A stretch of 64,000 nt of DNA, taken from positions 1-64,000 of the forward strand of contig MPMP01000014.1 in the NCBI GenBank assembly GCA_002238565.1, read 5' to 3'. Shown here in pieces: positions 48,581-58,400 of the stretch. The notes under the pieces are model-generated. The model saw only the letters and a list, made by a program, of their open reading frames with translations, did no database searches and had not been told where the DNA came from. The translations under genes and the position numbers were made by a program. This DNA is from Albidovulum sp. bin36 (GTDB lineage Bacteria; Pseudomonadota; Alphaproteobacteria; Rhodobacterales; Rhodobacteraceae). How positions within the stretch are numbered: position 1 is the first letter of the stretch; every line of letters starts with the position of its first letter.

Positions 48581-48623
48581 AGCGGGTTATCGAGTTCCGC
48601 GCTGGATCAAAGGACTTTGGATC

Positions 48624-48650
48624 GGCCAGGCGGCGCCAAGCCGCCCGGCC
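48624..48650 (-). other. mRNA hairpin between binding-protein and permease genes
   Basis: On the minus strand GGCC-GGGCGGC pairs with GCCGCC-T-GGCC around a short TTGGC loop. There is no T-run after it. In sugar ABC operons such hairpins after the binding-protein gene commonly protect the upstream mRNA, giving more binding protein than permease. That role is inferred from position. Confidence 0.55.
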
Positions 48651-48677
48651 GTTTCGCCAACTAGGCGTGGTTAATGC

Positions 48678-49958
48678 CTACCACCCGGATCCTTTGAGTT
48701 CTTCCAGTTCGAACTCGAGCAGCTCCAGGTTCTCCGCCGCCGTTCCGTCGCCTGAAAGGGTGTTATGAACCGCGGACCAGAATTTAGCCGATACCTCGTT
48801 GTACTTCACTTTCGTAGGTGCCGATGGCCTCGGAACCGCTTGCAGGAAAACATCTTTCCAGCGCGGAATGATGGGCTGTTCGCGGGCGATGTCCTCATCG
48901 TCGTAAAGTGAAATTATCGTTGGCAAATTCGATGCGACCAAGGTTCTAACTTTCTGCGCTTCGGGGCTCGCGAGGTATTTCGCCAGGGATATCGCGGCTT
49001 CCTGGTTCTCCGAGTACTTTGAAACCGCGACATTCCATCCGCCGAGCGTCGCAGCCGACGTATCGTGTCCGCCGCCCGTGGGAAGCGTCGTGACATCGAA
49101 CAGGCCTTTGACCGCCGAATCGTCGCCGTTGCCGAGCGAGTACGCATATGGCCAGTTGCGCATGAATACAGCGTTGCCGGTCTGCCAGACTCCTCGGGCT
49201 TCCTCCTCCTGATACGCCAATACGCCTGGCGGCGAAATTGTGCCCGGCCAAGTTGAGGCGAGTTCAAGAGCGGCAATGGCGTTTTCATTGTTTATGGAAA
49301 TGGTTCCGTCCGGCTCGACGATCTGGCCGCCGCCAAATGACTTGACCCATTCGAGCGCATCGCAGGTCAATCCTTCGTACGCGTTGCCTTGCCAGACAAA
49401 TCCCCAAATGCTGTCGTTGCCCTCTGCTCTTTCGGCATCCTGAACCGCTCGGGCGACCTCGGTCAATTGCTCCCACGTGGAAGGCACTTCCTGACCATGC
49501 TTTTCGAGCAAGTCCATCCGGTAGTAGAGAGCCGGCGCATCCGTAAAGATAGGAAGAGCCACCAGTTTGCCGTTCACGGTCTGGGATTCGATGATAGACG
49601 GAAAATGCAGCGGCGCCAGATCGGCGGCATGTTCATTTAGGTCTATAAACTGCTCCGATAGCTGCGGCGCCCAGATAACGTCCGTCTGGTACAGGTCGAT
49701 GTCCGCATTGCCCGCGGCCAGCCACAAGCGATACTGTCCGAACTGGTCAGTAGTGGAAGCGGGCATAGGCACAAGCGAAACAGTGTGGCCGGTTTCCTGT
49801 TCCCAAGGCTCGACCAAGGTTCGAAACACTTCCACGGCGTTTCCGACGGCACCGGAAACGTATTTCAAGTCCGCGGCGGAAGCCACAGATCCGCTCGCGG
49901 CGGCGATTGCCGTCGCCGCGGCGGACCCAATGGTCGCCTTAGCAATTGTTCTAATCAC
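48678..49958 (-). CDS. Sugar ABC transporter substrate-binding protein (ThuE/AglE-like)
   Basis: 426 residues of the family 1 solute-binding proteins. A signal peptide covers residues 1-28, with an ASA cleavage site before ADLKYV. The mature part has the two-lobe pattern (LWLAAGNADIDLYQTDVIWAPQ, and GGWNVAVSKYSENQEAAISLAKYL). The start is GTG at 49958 with GGAG eight bases upstream. It captures sugar in the periplasm for the permeases. The similarity feel is nearest to trehalose/maltose-type (ThuE) proteins, which fits the alpha-glucosidase at the operon end. Confidence 0.9.
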   Translation of the reverse strand: MIRTIAKATIGSAAATAIAAASGSVASAADLKYVSGAVGNAVEVFRTLVEPWEQETGHTVSLVPMPASTTDQFGQYRLWLAAGNADIDLYQTDVIWAPQLSEQFIDLNEHAADLAPLHFPSIIESQTVNGKLVALPIFTDAPALYYRMDLLEKHGQEVPSTWEQLTEVARAVQDAERAEGNDSIWGFVWQGNAYEGLTCDALEWVKSFGGGQIVEPDGTISINNENAIAALELASTWPGTISPPGVLAYQEEEARGVWQTGNAVFMRNWPYAYSLGNGDDSAVKGLFDVTTLPTGGGHDTSAATLGGWNVAVSKYSENQEAAISLAKYLASPEAQKVRTLVASNLPTIISLYDDEDIAREQPIIPRWKDVFLQAVPRPSAPTKVKYNEVSAKFWSAVHNTLSGDGTAAENLELLEFELEELKGSGW

Positions 49959-51056
49959 GTGAAATTCTCCATTTTCTCATTCGGCAAGACTGCCTTGCTG
50001 ACGGATAAAATCGATAACGATTATTCGGAATTCCATATCCTGTCAACAAATCATTGCTCGGCATCTCTGCCGGTCGGGCGCATGCAAACTCATATGCCGA
50101 GGATTGGAACTTCGGCCAAGGGCAGCACGGAGTCTCCGAACACCGAATCGCCCGGCGGTTCCGGCCGGTCGGGCCGCGTCGTCCCCGCCGGGCGTTCCTA
50201 GCTCTGAATTCCCTCGCGAAGCCGCCGCGGCGATCGGCAATGCCGCGCTGCGGAAATTCCTGGAAATCGGCCTTTAGCTATTCCCTCTGCGACCGCGAAA
50301 CCAGTTCCGGCGGCTTGGAGTTCTTGCCAATCCGATAAAGTCTACCCGGAACGCGGGGAAGGCGATCCACCATAGGCGAAGGGCGCCGGATCCGACGGTC
50401 CTGCGCTCCGCCGCGTGGGCGACGGGACTGCGTTCGCCCCTTTTTGTGGTCGGTATGGCTCGCCTGTAAGGAGGTCGCCTACGCACGTCGTCAAACATGC
50501 AAGAATCTCTCGACTTGCCTGAAGACGGAATATCGTTTTAGCCGTCCACTCCGCCTCGCTTGGCACGCCGCCGTCAAGAAATTCCGCCGCGTCGAGGCGG
50601 TTCGATTCGGAATGGAAGCCGCATGCTAAAATCTCGAAAACTTTTCCGTCGCGAATTTATGCGCCTCATGGTTCTCTGAAGCCGTTTTTTGACCATTCAC
50701 TCGCAAATCGCCGACTTTAGAACTCGACCGCCGATTTGCGGCGGGCATCATCTAGCATTGCGTCCGCGCATTGATTTCAGGCTGGAACCGGATTCCAGCG
50801 CTCCTGAATTCAGCGGCATTGAATGAACCGCTTGAAAGATCGCTCCGAGCATCCCGGGCTCCGTTTCCTGTCCGAACGCATCGGCAATTCCCCGCGGCTC
50901 GCCGCCCGGCCCTTGACTTCTATGGCGCGGCGGGCGACGCTGGAGATAATGCGCTCCGAATGCGGTCGAGGATGCGGGCTTTTCGCGATTTCTACAGCTT
51001 GAATTGCCTTCCAGGGACTGGAATGGAATCGGTCGAATTATGACGCGGAGGTGCAG
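49959..51056. other. Intergenic region, no gene recognised
   Basis: About 1.1 kb between the sugar operon start and the DUF1489 gene. Several short frames exist on both strands but none has a family motif or good start. No LacI/ROK regulator gene is present here, although such operons usually have one next door. The promoter and palindrome close to 50009-50046 are listed separately. Confidence 0.5.
50009..50046 (-). promoter_or_regulatory. Sugar operon promoter with overlapping palindrome
   Basis: On the minus strand TTGACA (50046-50041) is followed after 17 bases by TAATCG (50023-50018). A palindrome AATCG-TTAT-CGATT (50022-50009) overlaps the -10, a natural place for a repressor site. The ATG-equivalent (GTG) of the binding protein lies 50 bases further. 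Confidence 0.45.
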
Positions 51057-51575
51057 ATGCGCGTGAATCAAGGACAGGCTTCCGCGAATTCGACCGAAGG
51101 CCGGCAATGCCGAATCAACCTTGTCAAGCTCTGCGTCGGCGCTCGCTCGGTGCTGGATCTGGAAAGGTGGCAAGCCGAAAAATTCATAGGCGCCCAGCCA
51201 TTCCACATCACAAGAATGCATCCGAAGCGTGAAAACGAAATCCTGAACGGCGGTTCCCTATATTGGGTAATCGACGGATGCATTCAAGCGCGGCAGCGGA
51301 TAGCCGACCTCGATTCACGGATATGCGACGATGGCGTCCGACGATGCGCGATCGTATTTGACAGGGATATCATCCGAACCGTTCGCCGCCCTAGGCGGCC
51401 GTTTCAGGGCTGGAGATACCTGGAGCCAAAAGACAGCCCGCCGGATTTGCCGAATGCTCGCGGCTGCGACGGAAGTCTCCCCGGCTGGCTGGAAGAAAAG
51501 CTTGATTTGATCGGGGTCGTTCCGACCTCACTCGCGCCCGTTCCCGGAAATTCGGATTTTGCTTTGAATAAATGA
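51057..51575 (+). CDS. DUF1489 family protein
   Basis: 172 residues. The DUF1489 pattern is clear: INLVKLCVGARSVLDLERWQ, ITRMHPKRENEILNGGSLYW, and RPRRPFQGWRYLEPKDSPPD. The family is found in Alphaproteobacteria, often beside hisG, and has no proven function. I choose ATG 51057 because GGAGG lies five bases upstream; this leaves an N-terminal extension of about 20 residues. Its last 48 bases overlap the convergent hisG 3' end. Confidence 0.85.
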   Translation: MRVNQGQASANSTEGRQCRINLVKLCVGARSVLDLERWQAEKFIGAQPFHITRMHPKRENEILNGGSLYWVIDGCIQARQRIADLDSRICDDGVRRCAIVFDRDIIRTVRRPRRPFQGWRYLEPKDSPPDLPNARGCDGSLPGWLEEKLDLIGVVPTSLAPVPGNSDFALNK

Positions 51576-52241
51576 GAGAGTCTCGAGGTCGACAGGTCCT
51601 AGGTTCAAGGCTCTGGATACGTACAGCGCCGCTTCGGACCGCAGAATCAAACCGTCGGAAAGCCGCTTGAGCCCGTTTTCTTCAAGCGTTCGACCGGTCG
51701 ACGTTATGTCCGCAACCGCTTCCGCCGCGCCGTTTGCAACTGCTCCCTCGGTGGCGCCTCGGCTGTCGACTAGCTGGTAGTCGGCGACTCCGACCTCGCC
51801 AAGGAATTCGCGGACGAGCCTGTGGTATTTCGTTGCAATCCTCAGGCGCCGCCCGTGCCATCGGCGAAACTGCGCGGCGACGGCATCGAGGTCGTCAATG
51901 CTGTCGACATCAATCCATGCGGTTGGAACGGCGACGACCAAGTCCGCGAATCCGAAGCCCAGACGCGCGAGCTCGCCGACCTTCGAACGCCAGTCGGACA
52001 GGTTTTCGCGAACGACATCCATGCCCGTAATGCCCAAGTGAATGCGGCCCGAAGCCAGATCGCCGGGAATCTCGCCGGCGGACAGGAAAAAGACTTCGCT
52101 TCGCTCTATCCCTTTGACCGCCCCGGTGTAGCCGCGCCCTCCGTCCGCGCTCCCTCCTAAATCCAATCCCTTGGCACGGAACCAGTCGACCGCGCCCTTG
52201 TGCAGCCGGCCCTTCGACGGAACGCCCAGCTTGACCGACAT
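51528..52241 (-). CDS. hisG: ATP phosphoribosyltransferase, short form (HisG)
   Basis: 237 residues, the short HisG that lacks the C-terminal regulatory domain and needs HisZ. Motifs include LGVPSKGRLHKGA, LGITGMDVV and the PRPP-binding ADITSTGRTLEENGL. It performs the first step of histidine synthesis. Its ATG overlaps the hisZ stop (TGATG). The tail overlaps DUF1489 on the other strand. Confidence 0.93.
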   Translation of the reverse strand: MSVKLGVPSKGRLHKGAVDWFRAKGLDLGGSADGGRGYTGAVKGIERSEVFFLSAGEIPGDLASGRIHLGITGMDVVRENLSDWRSKVGELARLGFGFADLVVAVPTAWIDVDSIDDLDAVAAQFRRWHGRRLRIATKYHRLVREFLGEVGVADYQLVDSRGATEGAVANGAAEAVADITSTGRTLEENGLKRLSDGLILRSEAALYVSRALNLGPVDLETLSFIQSKIRISGNGRE

Positions 52242-53344
52242 CAGCCCGACGACGCCTGCTCTCGAAGGACGGCGGGCCTAACGATCGCGCCAACGGCGGG
52301 TATCTCCCTGCCCTTGCCGATAATCCGGGTCAGCGCGTCGTAGCGGCCGCCGGACGCCGCAAGAGGCAAGCTAAAATCGGTCGGCGAACGGAACCCGAAA
52401 ACGAACCCGTCGTAGTATTCCAGCATCGTTCTTCCGAATCGGGCATCGAATTCGAGCGCGTCGACTGCAATGCCGCATTGCTCCAGCCGGCAAAGCCTAT
52501 CCTCCATTCTGTCCAGCGCCGGCTTGATTCCCGGCAAGTCCCGTTCCAACTTTCGCATGCTCTCAAGCGCGATCGGAGATGCGCCGCGCTGCCGAACAAT
52601 GGCCTCCAGCACCTTGACCTGCTCCTTTTCCAGCGGCGGTGCCGCGGCATCGGCGGCCAAGGCTTCAATTCTTGCCTCGATTTCCGCGACGGTTCGCTCG
52701 CCGGCGGCCGGACCACCGGATTTCGCGAGTTCGGCAACCGGAATTTTTTTGACTTTCCGAACCAGCCGATCGAGCGCCGGCAGAATCCCGTCGTCGCTGA
52801 ACTGCTCCAGCAGGCCCTGGAATCGGTTGGGGCGCCAGATATGCCGCAAAAGCGCGTTCTTTCTTCGCGGCGTCGTATCAAGCCCTTCGACGGCTTCCTT
52901 CAAGATGCCGATATCTCCGGTCGTCGAGCGAAATTCAAATCCGTCGAGCGCCTCGAATACCAATGCAAAGGCTTCGGCGTCGGCCAACGCCCTGTCGCGC
53001 CGACCCAAGTCCTCGAATCCCACTTGCAGATATTCGTCAGGCCGCGGGACCGCTCCGATTTGCCGGCGGAATACGCGGCCGGCATATACGTATCGCCGCG
53101 AGTCCGCGCAGTCCGACAAATGGAAGCTTGAAATCGGTACGGTGAAGTCCGGACGAAGAACAAGTTCGCCCCGTTCCGGGTCGTTCAAAACGAATGCGCG
53201 GGATCTGATGTCTTCGCCGTACAGATCAAGCTGAATCCCGGCGGGCTGCAAAATGTCGGCATCGAACTCAATTCCGCCAGCCGCCTTGAATACGGCAAAA
53301 ATGCGCTCCGCCTCTTGCTTCGTTCCTTCGGGTTCGCGCGGCAC
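52241..53344 (-). CDS. hisZ: ATP phosphoribosyltransferase regulatory subunit (HisZ)
   Basis: 367 residues resembling the catalytic core of HisRS but without its anticodon domain. It has LRPDFTVPIS, YVYAGRVFRR and SGGRYDALT. It pairs with HisG to form the active, histidine-sensitive enzyme. The start is GTG at 53344, four bases after the hisS stop, with GGAG nine bases upstream; the open frame running into hisS is not used. HisRS-like tRNA charging is unlikely. Confidence 0.9.
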   Translation of the reverse strand: MPREPEGTKQEAERIFAVFKAAGGIEFDADILQPAGIQLDLYGEDIRSRAFVLNDPERGELVLRPDFTVPISSFHLSDCADSRRYVYAGRVFRRQIGAVPRPDEYLQVGFEDLGRRDRALADAEAFALVFEALDGFEFRSTTGDIGILKEAVEGLDTTPRRKNALLRHIWRPNRFQGLLEQFSDDGILPALDRLVRKVKKIPVAELAKSGGPAAGERTVAEIEARIEALAADAAAPPLEKEQVKVLEAIVRQRGASPIALESMRKLERDLPGIKPALDRMEDRLCRLEQCGIAVDALEFDARFGRTMLEYYDGFVFGFRSPTDFSLPLAASGGRYDALTRIIGKGREIPAVGAIVRPAVLREQASSG

Positions 53345-53348
53345 GTAG

Positions 53349-54851
53349 TCAGTCTCCGTATTTCTCGAGCAATCGCTTTGCTTCGGCAGCCAGATCGCCC
53401 CTTGCGATTTCAAATTGCGACGGACGCGACTTCCACTCTTCATGCGTCGCAGATTTGGCGATTTTTTGGCCCATTACCAAATCCTTGATCTGCACGAGGC
53501 CTCGCTCGCGCTCCTGAGTGCCTTCGATCACGGCTAGCGGAGAACGGCGCTTGTCGGCGTATTTCAGCTGCCGACCGAAATTGCTCGCGTTTCCAAGAAA
53601 GACCTCCGCGCGGATTCCCGATCGGCGAAGCTCGTCGGCCATCGCCTGGTAGCCCGGCATGCAGGCCCGATCCATTACTGTTATCAAAACGGGGCCATAA
53701 TGGGATTCGCTTGATGACGCCTTCTTCAAGGCAAGCGCCGCCGCGAGCCTGTCGACGCCGATGGATACGCCGGTAGCGGGCACTTCCTGTCCAGTAAACC
53801 TCTTTATTAATCCATCGTAGCGTCCGCCTCCGGCCACCGAGCCCAATTGCGCGCCTCTGTATTCGCCGCCGCCTGAACCCATTGCGAGCTCGGCTTCAAA
53901 AACCGGGCCGGTATAATACTCCAAGCCTCTCACGACGGACGGGTCGACGGCAAGCCGATCCTCAACTATTCTCTGGATCGCAAGTATCTCAAGGATGGAC
54001 TCGACCTCGTCGACGCCCTCCGCGCCGCTTTCGGACTCGCCGACCGCATCTCGCAATGCCGCGCAAGTCGATGCATTATCGCTCTTCCGAGCGGATACGA
54101 ACGCCATCACATGATCGGCCTGGCCGGGCGTTAGCCCGGCCCCTTTGGTGAAATCGCCGCTTTCATCGGCGCGCCCGTCGCGAAGCAGGTCGCGGACCCC
54201 TTTCTCGCCGATGCGGTCGAGCTTGTCTATTGCGCGAAGGACAGTTGCTCGCTGACTCGTCCGCGCGTCGTCGGCGTCGCCTTCGAATAGCCCGGCGGCT
54301 TCCAGCACGCCGTCCAGGATTTTCCTGCTGTTAAGGCGAAGCCGGTAGTCGCCCCGCCCGATCCCGACCGCTTCAAGCACGGACGCCGTAACCGCGCACA
54401 TTTCAGCGTCCGCCGCATTCGAAGACGACCCCACCGTGTCGGCGTCGCACTGGTAGAATTGACGGAAGCGCCCGGGTCCCGGCTTTTCGTTTCGCCACAC
54501 CGGACCCATTGCGTAGCGGCGATACGGGCTCGGCAGCTCGTTGCGAAACTGAGCGGCCACCCTCGCCAGCGGCGCCGTTAAATCGTAGCGCAGCGCGAGC
54601 CATTTCCCGTCGTCTTCCTCCCATGCGAATACGCCTTCATTGGGACGGTCGGTGTCGGGCAGGAATTTGCCGAGAGCCTCGACGGTTTCGACGGCGGAAG
54701 TTTCGAGAGGGTCGAACCCGTAGAGCTCGTAGACTTTCGCTATTGCCTCTAGCATGCCGCGCCGAATCGCGACCTGCTCGCCGAAATAGTCCCTGAATCC
54801 CTTCGGCGTCTCCGCCCTGGGCCGTCGATTCGACGATTTTCTCTTCGCCAT
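53349..54851 (-). CDS. hisS: Histidyl-tRNA synthetase
   Basis: 500 residues. Class II motif 2 reads [20 protein letters not shown]; the histidine-A motif is [15 protein letters not shown]; motif 3 is GGGRYDGL; and the anticodon-binding domain occupies the last 110 residues. The motif 2 loop differs from E. coli (RHERPQKGRYRQFHQ), as expected in Alphaproteobacteria, some of which have tRNA-His without the G-1 base. It charges tRNA-His and leads the hisS-hisZ-hisG operon. Confidence 0.94.
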   Translation of the reverse strand: MAKRKSSNRRPRAETPKGFRDYFGEQVAIRRGMLEAIAKVYELYGFDPLETSAVETVEALGKFLPDTDRPNEGVFAWEEDDGKWLALRYDLTAPLARVAAQFRNELPSPYRRYAMGPVWRNEKPGPGRFRQFYQCDADTVGSSSNAADAEMCAVTASVLEAVGIGRGDYRLRLNSRKILDGVLEAAGLFEGDADDARTSQRATVLRAIDKLDRIGEKGVRDLLRDGRADESGDFTKGAGLTPGQADHVMAFVSARKSDNASTCAALRDAVGESESGAEGVDEVESILEILAIQRIVEDRLAVDPSVVRGLEYYTGPVFEAELAMGSGGGEYRGAQLGSVAGGGRYDGLIKRFTGQEVPATGVSIGVDRLAAALALKKASSSESHYGPVLITVMDRACMPGYQAMADELRRSGIRAEVFLGNASNFGRQLKYADKRRSPLAVIEGTQERERGLVQIKDLVMGQKIAKSATHEEWKSRPSQFEIARGDLAAEAKRLLEKYGD

Positions 54852-54932
54852 CGGTTTGTTCTTTCCGTTCAGAGAGAATCGCGACTCTCTAGCGAAGAGG
54901 CCGCATTAGGGCAAGAATCGCTTTCGGGGAAG

Positions 54933-57900
54933 CTATCGAGCGTCCACGGCCTCCTCGACTTTCACCACGCCTCGAACGCCGGCGAGCGCGCGCCGGATTT
55001 CATCGTCTGTCGTGAACACGCCCGGAATTTCAATGTCCAGCCTGTTCGGCAATTCGCGATCGACCGGGCTGAATACAATGACGCCCCGGTTGCGAGCGTT
55101 CCGTTCGGGCAGGGACTGAACTCGATTTAGAATGCTTTTGACCTGGCTCGTGGCCGCTGAGTCGTCGATGAAAATTCGCAGATTCTTCTTCTTCGCGCCG
55201 CTCAGTTCGGGCAGCGGCTCGGCGCGCAGGGCGACAAGCTTCAATTTGTCGTCCTCTTCAGCTGCGCTGACGGAAAAAATCGCGCGCCCGCCGGCTTCGA
55301 GAATGCTTCCGCACGCATTGAGAGCTTCGCTGTAGATAACCGCTTCGAAATCGGAAGTCGGATCGGAAAGCTGCAGGAATGCGTAGGACGAATTGCCGCT
55401 TGAAACTTTCCTATTGACGCTCAGTATCAAAGCGGCGGTTCTGCCGAGCGACTTCTTGCTCGGGTCGTCGAGCGCTCGCGCAACGATGCTGCGATAATCC
55501 GAAATGCCCATATCCGAAAGGACATCCGCATATTCCTCCAGCGGATGACCGGAAAGAAAGAAGCCGATCGCGGACGCCTCCTTCCGGAATTTCTCCTCCT
55601 TTCTCCAAGGCTCCGGCGAAGGCAGCGGCGGCGGCTCCAATTCCTCGTCCATATCCCCGAATAGCGACAGGTGACCGGACTCCCGCTCGCTCCTAACCGT
55701 TGCGGAATAGGAGATAAGGGTGTCGAGCGCCGCGAAAACGGCCAGGCGGTTGCCGCTAATCTCGTCGAACGCGCCCGCCATAGCGAGGTTCTCGAGCGAG
55801 CGCTTGCCGATTCTCTTGAGATCCACCCGCTTGGCGAAATCATACAGGCTGGCGAATGGCTCGCCGCCGCGAGCGTGTTCAATGGCCTCTATGGACTTGA
55901 TCCCGACGTTTTTCAGAGCCCCTAGCGCATAGACGATCTTGCCGTCCATTACAGAGAATCGGGAATTGGAGCCGTTAACGCTCGGTGGGATCAACTCGAT
56001 TCCGAGGCGCTGCACTTCCTTGACGTAATGATTAAGCTTGTCCGTGTCTCCAATGTCGCAGTTCATCACCTCGGCCATGAATTCGACCGGATAATGCGCT
56101 TTCAGCCACGCGGTCTGATAACTCGCCAGCGCGTATACGGCGGCATGCGATTTATTGAATCCGTAATCCGCGAATTTCGCCAGCAGGTCCCAGATCGAGT
56201 TCGCCTTGGCTGCCGGCACGCCGTTTTTTTTCGCGCCCTCCAGGAAGTTGGGCCGCTCGGCGTCCATCGCCTCCTTTATCTTCTTGCCCATCGCCCGCCT
56301 GAGCAAATCGGCGCCGCTCAGAGAATATCCGGCCAGAAGCTGGGCGATCTGCATGACCTGCTCCTGATAGACAATGATGCCGTGCGTTTCATCAAGCACG
56401 TGGTCGATCTTGGGGTGCAGCTTCTTTCGGCTCACCTTGCCATTCTTTACATCGCAGTATGTAGGGATGTTTTCCATCGGGCCGGGACGGTAGAGCGCCA
56501 CCAGCGCCACGATGTCCTCGAAGCAGGTCGGCTTCATTCTTCGCAGCGAGCTTTTCATTCCGGCGCTTTCAACCTGGAACACGGCATCGGTCGCCGCCGA
56601 ACCGTACAATTCGAAAGTTTCCTTGTCGTCCAGAGGAATCGCCGCAATATCGACGGCCTCGCCCCCTTGTTCGATCAGCTTGATCGTATTGCTAATCACG
56701 GTAAGCGTTTTCAGTCCGAGAATGTCGAATTTGACCAATCCGGCGGCCTCCACCCATTTCATGTCGAACTGGGTAACCGGCATATCGGATTTCGCATCGC
56801 TATAAAGCGGAACCAATTCGTCGAGAGGCCTGTCTCCTATTACGACGCCGCCCGCGTGGGTCGACGTGTTGCGAAGCAGCCCTTCGATGCTCTGGGCGCG
56901 GTCGAGAAGCTCCGCGACGCCGGGGTCCTGCCTTTCGGCGTTCGCAATCGCCCCATCCTTTCTTGCCTCCGCGATGGGTACATTCGCCGCGCCGTCTTTA
57001 GGTATGAGATTCGCGAGCCGATCGACTTTGGAGTACGGGACCTGCATAACCCTGCCGACATCGCGAACGGCAACCTTCGATTTCAAGGATCCGTACGTGA
57101 TTATCTGAGCGACTCGGTCCGAACCGTAGGATTGCTGAATGTGACGGATTACTTCGCCGCGCCGCTCCATGCAGAAATCGATATCGAAGTCCGGCATTGA
57201 CACTCTTTCGGGATTCAGGAAGCGCTCGAACAGAAGCGAATACCGCAAGGGATCGAGATCGGTAATCGTCAACGAAAAAGCGACCAGCGAAGCCGCGCCC
57301 GAACCCCGACCGGATCCCACTGGAATGCCCTGGCTTTTCGCCCACTGGACGAATTCGGCGACGATCAGGAAGTAGCCCGGAAATCCCATCTTCTCGATCA
57401 CGCCCAATTCGAAGTCCAAGCGCTTCCAATATACTTCCTCGTCCGCCGCCAGATCGATCTTCGTCAGCTTGTCCTTGAGTCCCGCCCTTGCCTGGCGTCT
57501 CAGCTCCTCGACTTCGTTGTCCGCGAATCTTGGCAGAATCGGGCTTTTCTTCCCCGGGAAGTAAGAGCATCGCCTTGCGATTTCCACCGTGTTTTCGAGA
57601 GCTTCGGGAATATCGGCGAACAGGTCGCACATCTCGTCCTGAGACTTGAAATAGTGCGACGGCGTCAGCCGCCGCCTTGCTGTTTCCTGGTCGACAAACG
57701 ACTTTTGCCCGATGCACGTTAGAACATCGTGCCATTCGAAGTCGCTTGCCGTGGGAAAGTAGACGTCGTTCGTCGCGACCAATGGCAAATCGTTTCGATA
57801 CGCAATCGCAAGCAAGCCCCGTTCAGTTTCCTGCTCCAGTTCGACAGGATGGCCGTTGATGTCGAAATGCCGCTGTATTTCAATATAGAACCGTCCGGGG

Positions 57901-58400
57901 AAAATTTTCCCGAGGCGGAGCACCAAGTCCTGAGCCGCCGCCTCGTCGCCGGTCGAAATCAGCCGCCCCACCGGTCCGTCGGCGCCGCCCGACAAGCAGA
58001 TCAACCCTTCAGAATGCTCCTCAAAGTCCTCGATCGTCAAGTTGCAGACTTCCACTTCCGATCTCGCGTACATGCGCGAATTCAGCTTCAGGAGATTGCG
58101 ATAGCCGTCCTCGCTCTGCGCCAGGACTACGGTTTGGGGCAATCTGTCCAAGCTATCCTTCACCTTGATCGAAGGGTCCTTGAAACTTGCCTGCATGCCC
58201 GCGATCGGCTGAATTCCGGCATTGGAAGCCAAAGTAGAGAATTCGATAGCGCAAAACATGTTGTCAGAGTCGGTAACGGCGACCGCGGGCATGCCGCGGC
58301 TTCGGCAGTGTTCCGGTATGGTCTTAACTCTGACGGCGCCTTCCAGCAGCGAATATTCGGAGTGCAGTCGGAGGTGGACGAATCTTGGCTGGCTTTCCAT
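54933..58400 (-). CDS. dnaE: DNA polymerase III alpha subunit
   Basis: 1155 residues. An N-terminal PHP domain (VHLRLHSEYSLLEGAV), the polymerase core with GRGSGAASLVAF and the catalytic PDFDIDF near 395-401, helix-hairpin-helix and OB-fold regions in the last third. It is the main replicative polymerase. Length is normal for DnaE1. It is transcribed alone, 81 bases before hisS. Confidence 0.97.
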   Translation of the reverse strand: MESQPRFVHLRLHSEYSLLEGAVRVKTIPEHCRSRGMPAVAVTDSDNMFCAIEFSTLASNAGIQPIAGMQASFKDPSIKVKDSLDRLPQTVVLAQSEDGYRNLLKLNSRMYARSEVEVCNLTIEDFEEHSEGLICLSGGADGPVGRLISTGDEAAAQDLVLRLGKIFPGRFYIEIQRHFDINGHPVELEQETERGLLAIAYRNDLPLVATNDVYFPTASDFEWHDVLTCIGQKSFVDQETARRRLTPSHYFKSQDEMCDLFADIPEALENTVEIARRCSYFPGKKSPILPRFADNEVEELRRQARAGLKDKLTKIDLAADEEVYWKRLDFELGVIEKMGFPGYFLIVAEFVQWAKSQGIPVGSGRGSGAASLVAFSLTITDLDPLRYSLLFERFLNPERVSMPDFDIDFCMERRGEVIRHIQQSYGSDRVAQIITYGSLKSKVAVRDVGRVMQVPYSKVDRLANLIPKDGAANVPIAEARKDGAIANAERQDPGVAELLDRAQSIEGLLRNTSTHAGGVVIGDRPLDELVPLYSDAKSDMPVTQFDMKWVEAAGLVKFDILGLKTLTVISNTIKLIEQGGEAVDIAAIPLDDKETFELYGSAATDAVFQVESAGMKSSLRRMKPTCFEDIVALVALYRPGPMENIPTYCDVKNGKVSRKKLHPKIDHVLDETHGIIVYQEQVMQIAQLLAGYSLSGADLLRRAMGKKIKEAMDAERPNFLEGAKKNGVPAAKANSIWDLLAKFADYGFNKSHAAVYALASYQTAWLKAHYPVEFMAEVMNCDIGDTDKLNHYVKEVQRLGIELIPPSVNGSNSRFSVMDGKIVYALGALKNVGIKSIEAIEHARGGEPFASLYDFAKRVDLKRIGKRSLENLAMAGAFDEISGNRLAVFAALDTLISYSATVRSERESGHLSLFGDMDEELEPPPLPSPEPWRKEEKFRKEASAIGFFLSGHPLEEYADVLSDMGISDYRSIVARALDDPSKKSLGRTAALILSVNRKVSSGNSSYAFLQLSDPTSDFEAVIYSEALNACGSILEAGGRAIFSVSAAEEDDKLKLVALRAEPLPELSGAKKKNLRIFIDDSAATSQVKSILNRVQSLPERNARNRGVIVFSPVDRELPNRLDIEIPGVFTTDDEIRRALAGVRGVVKVEEAVDAR

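Noticed and set aside
56028-57200. A 390-codon plus-strand frame
   Set aside because: Shadow of dnaE on the opposite strand.
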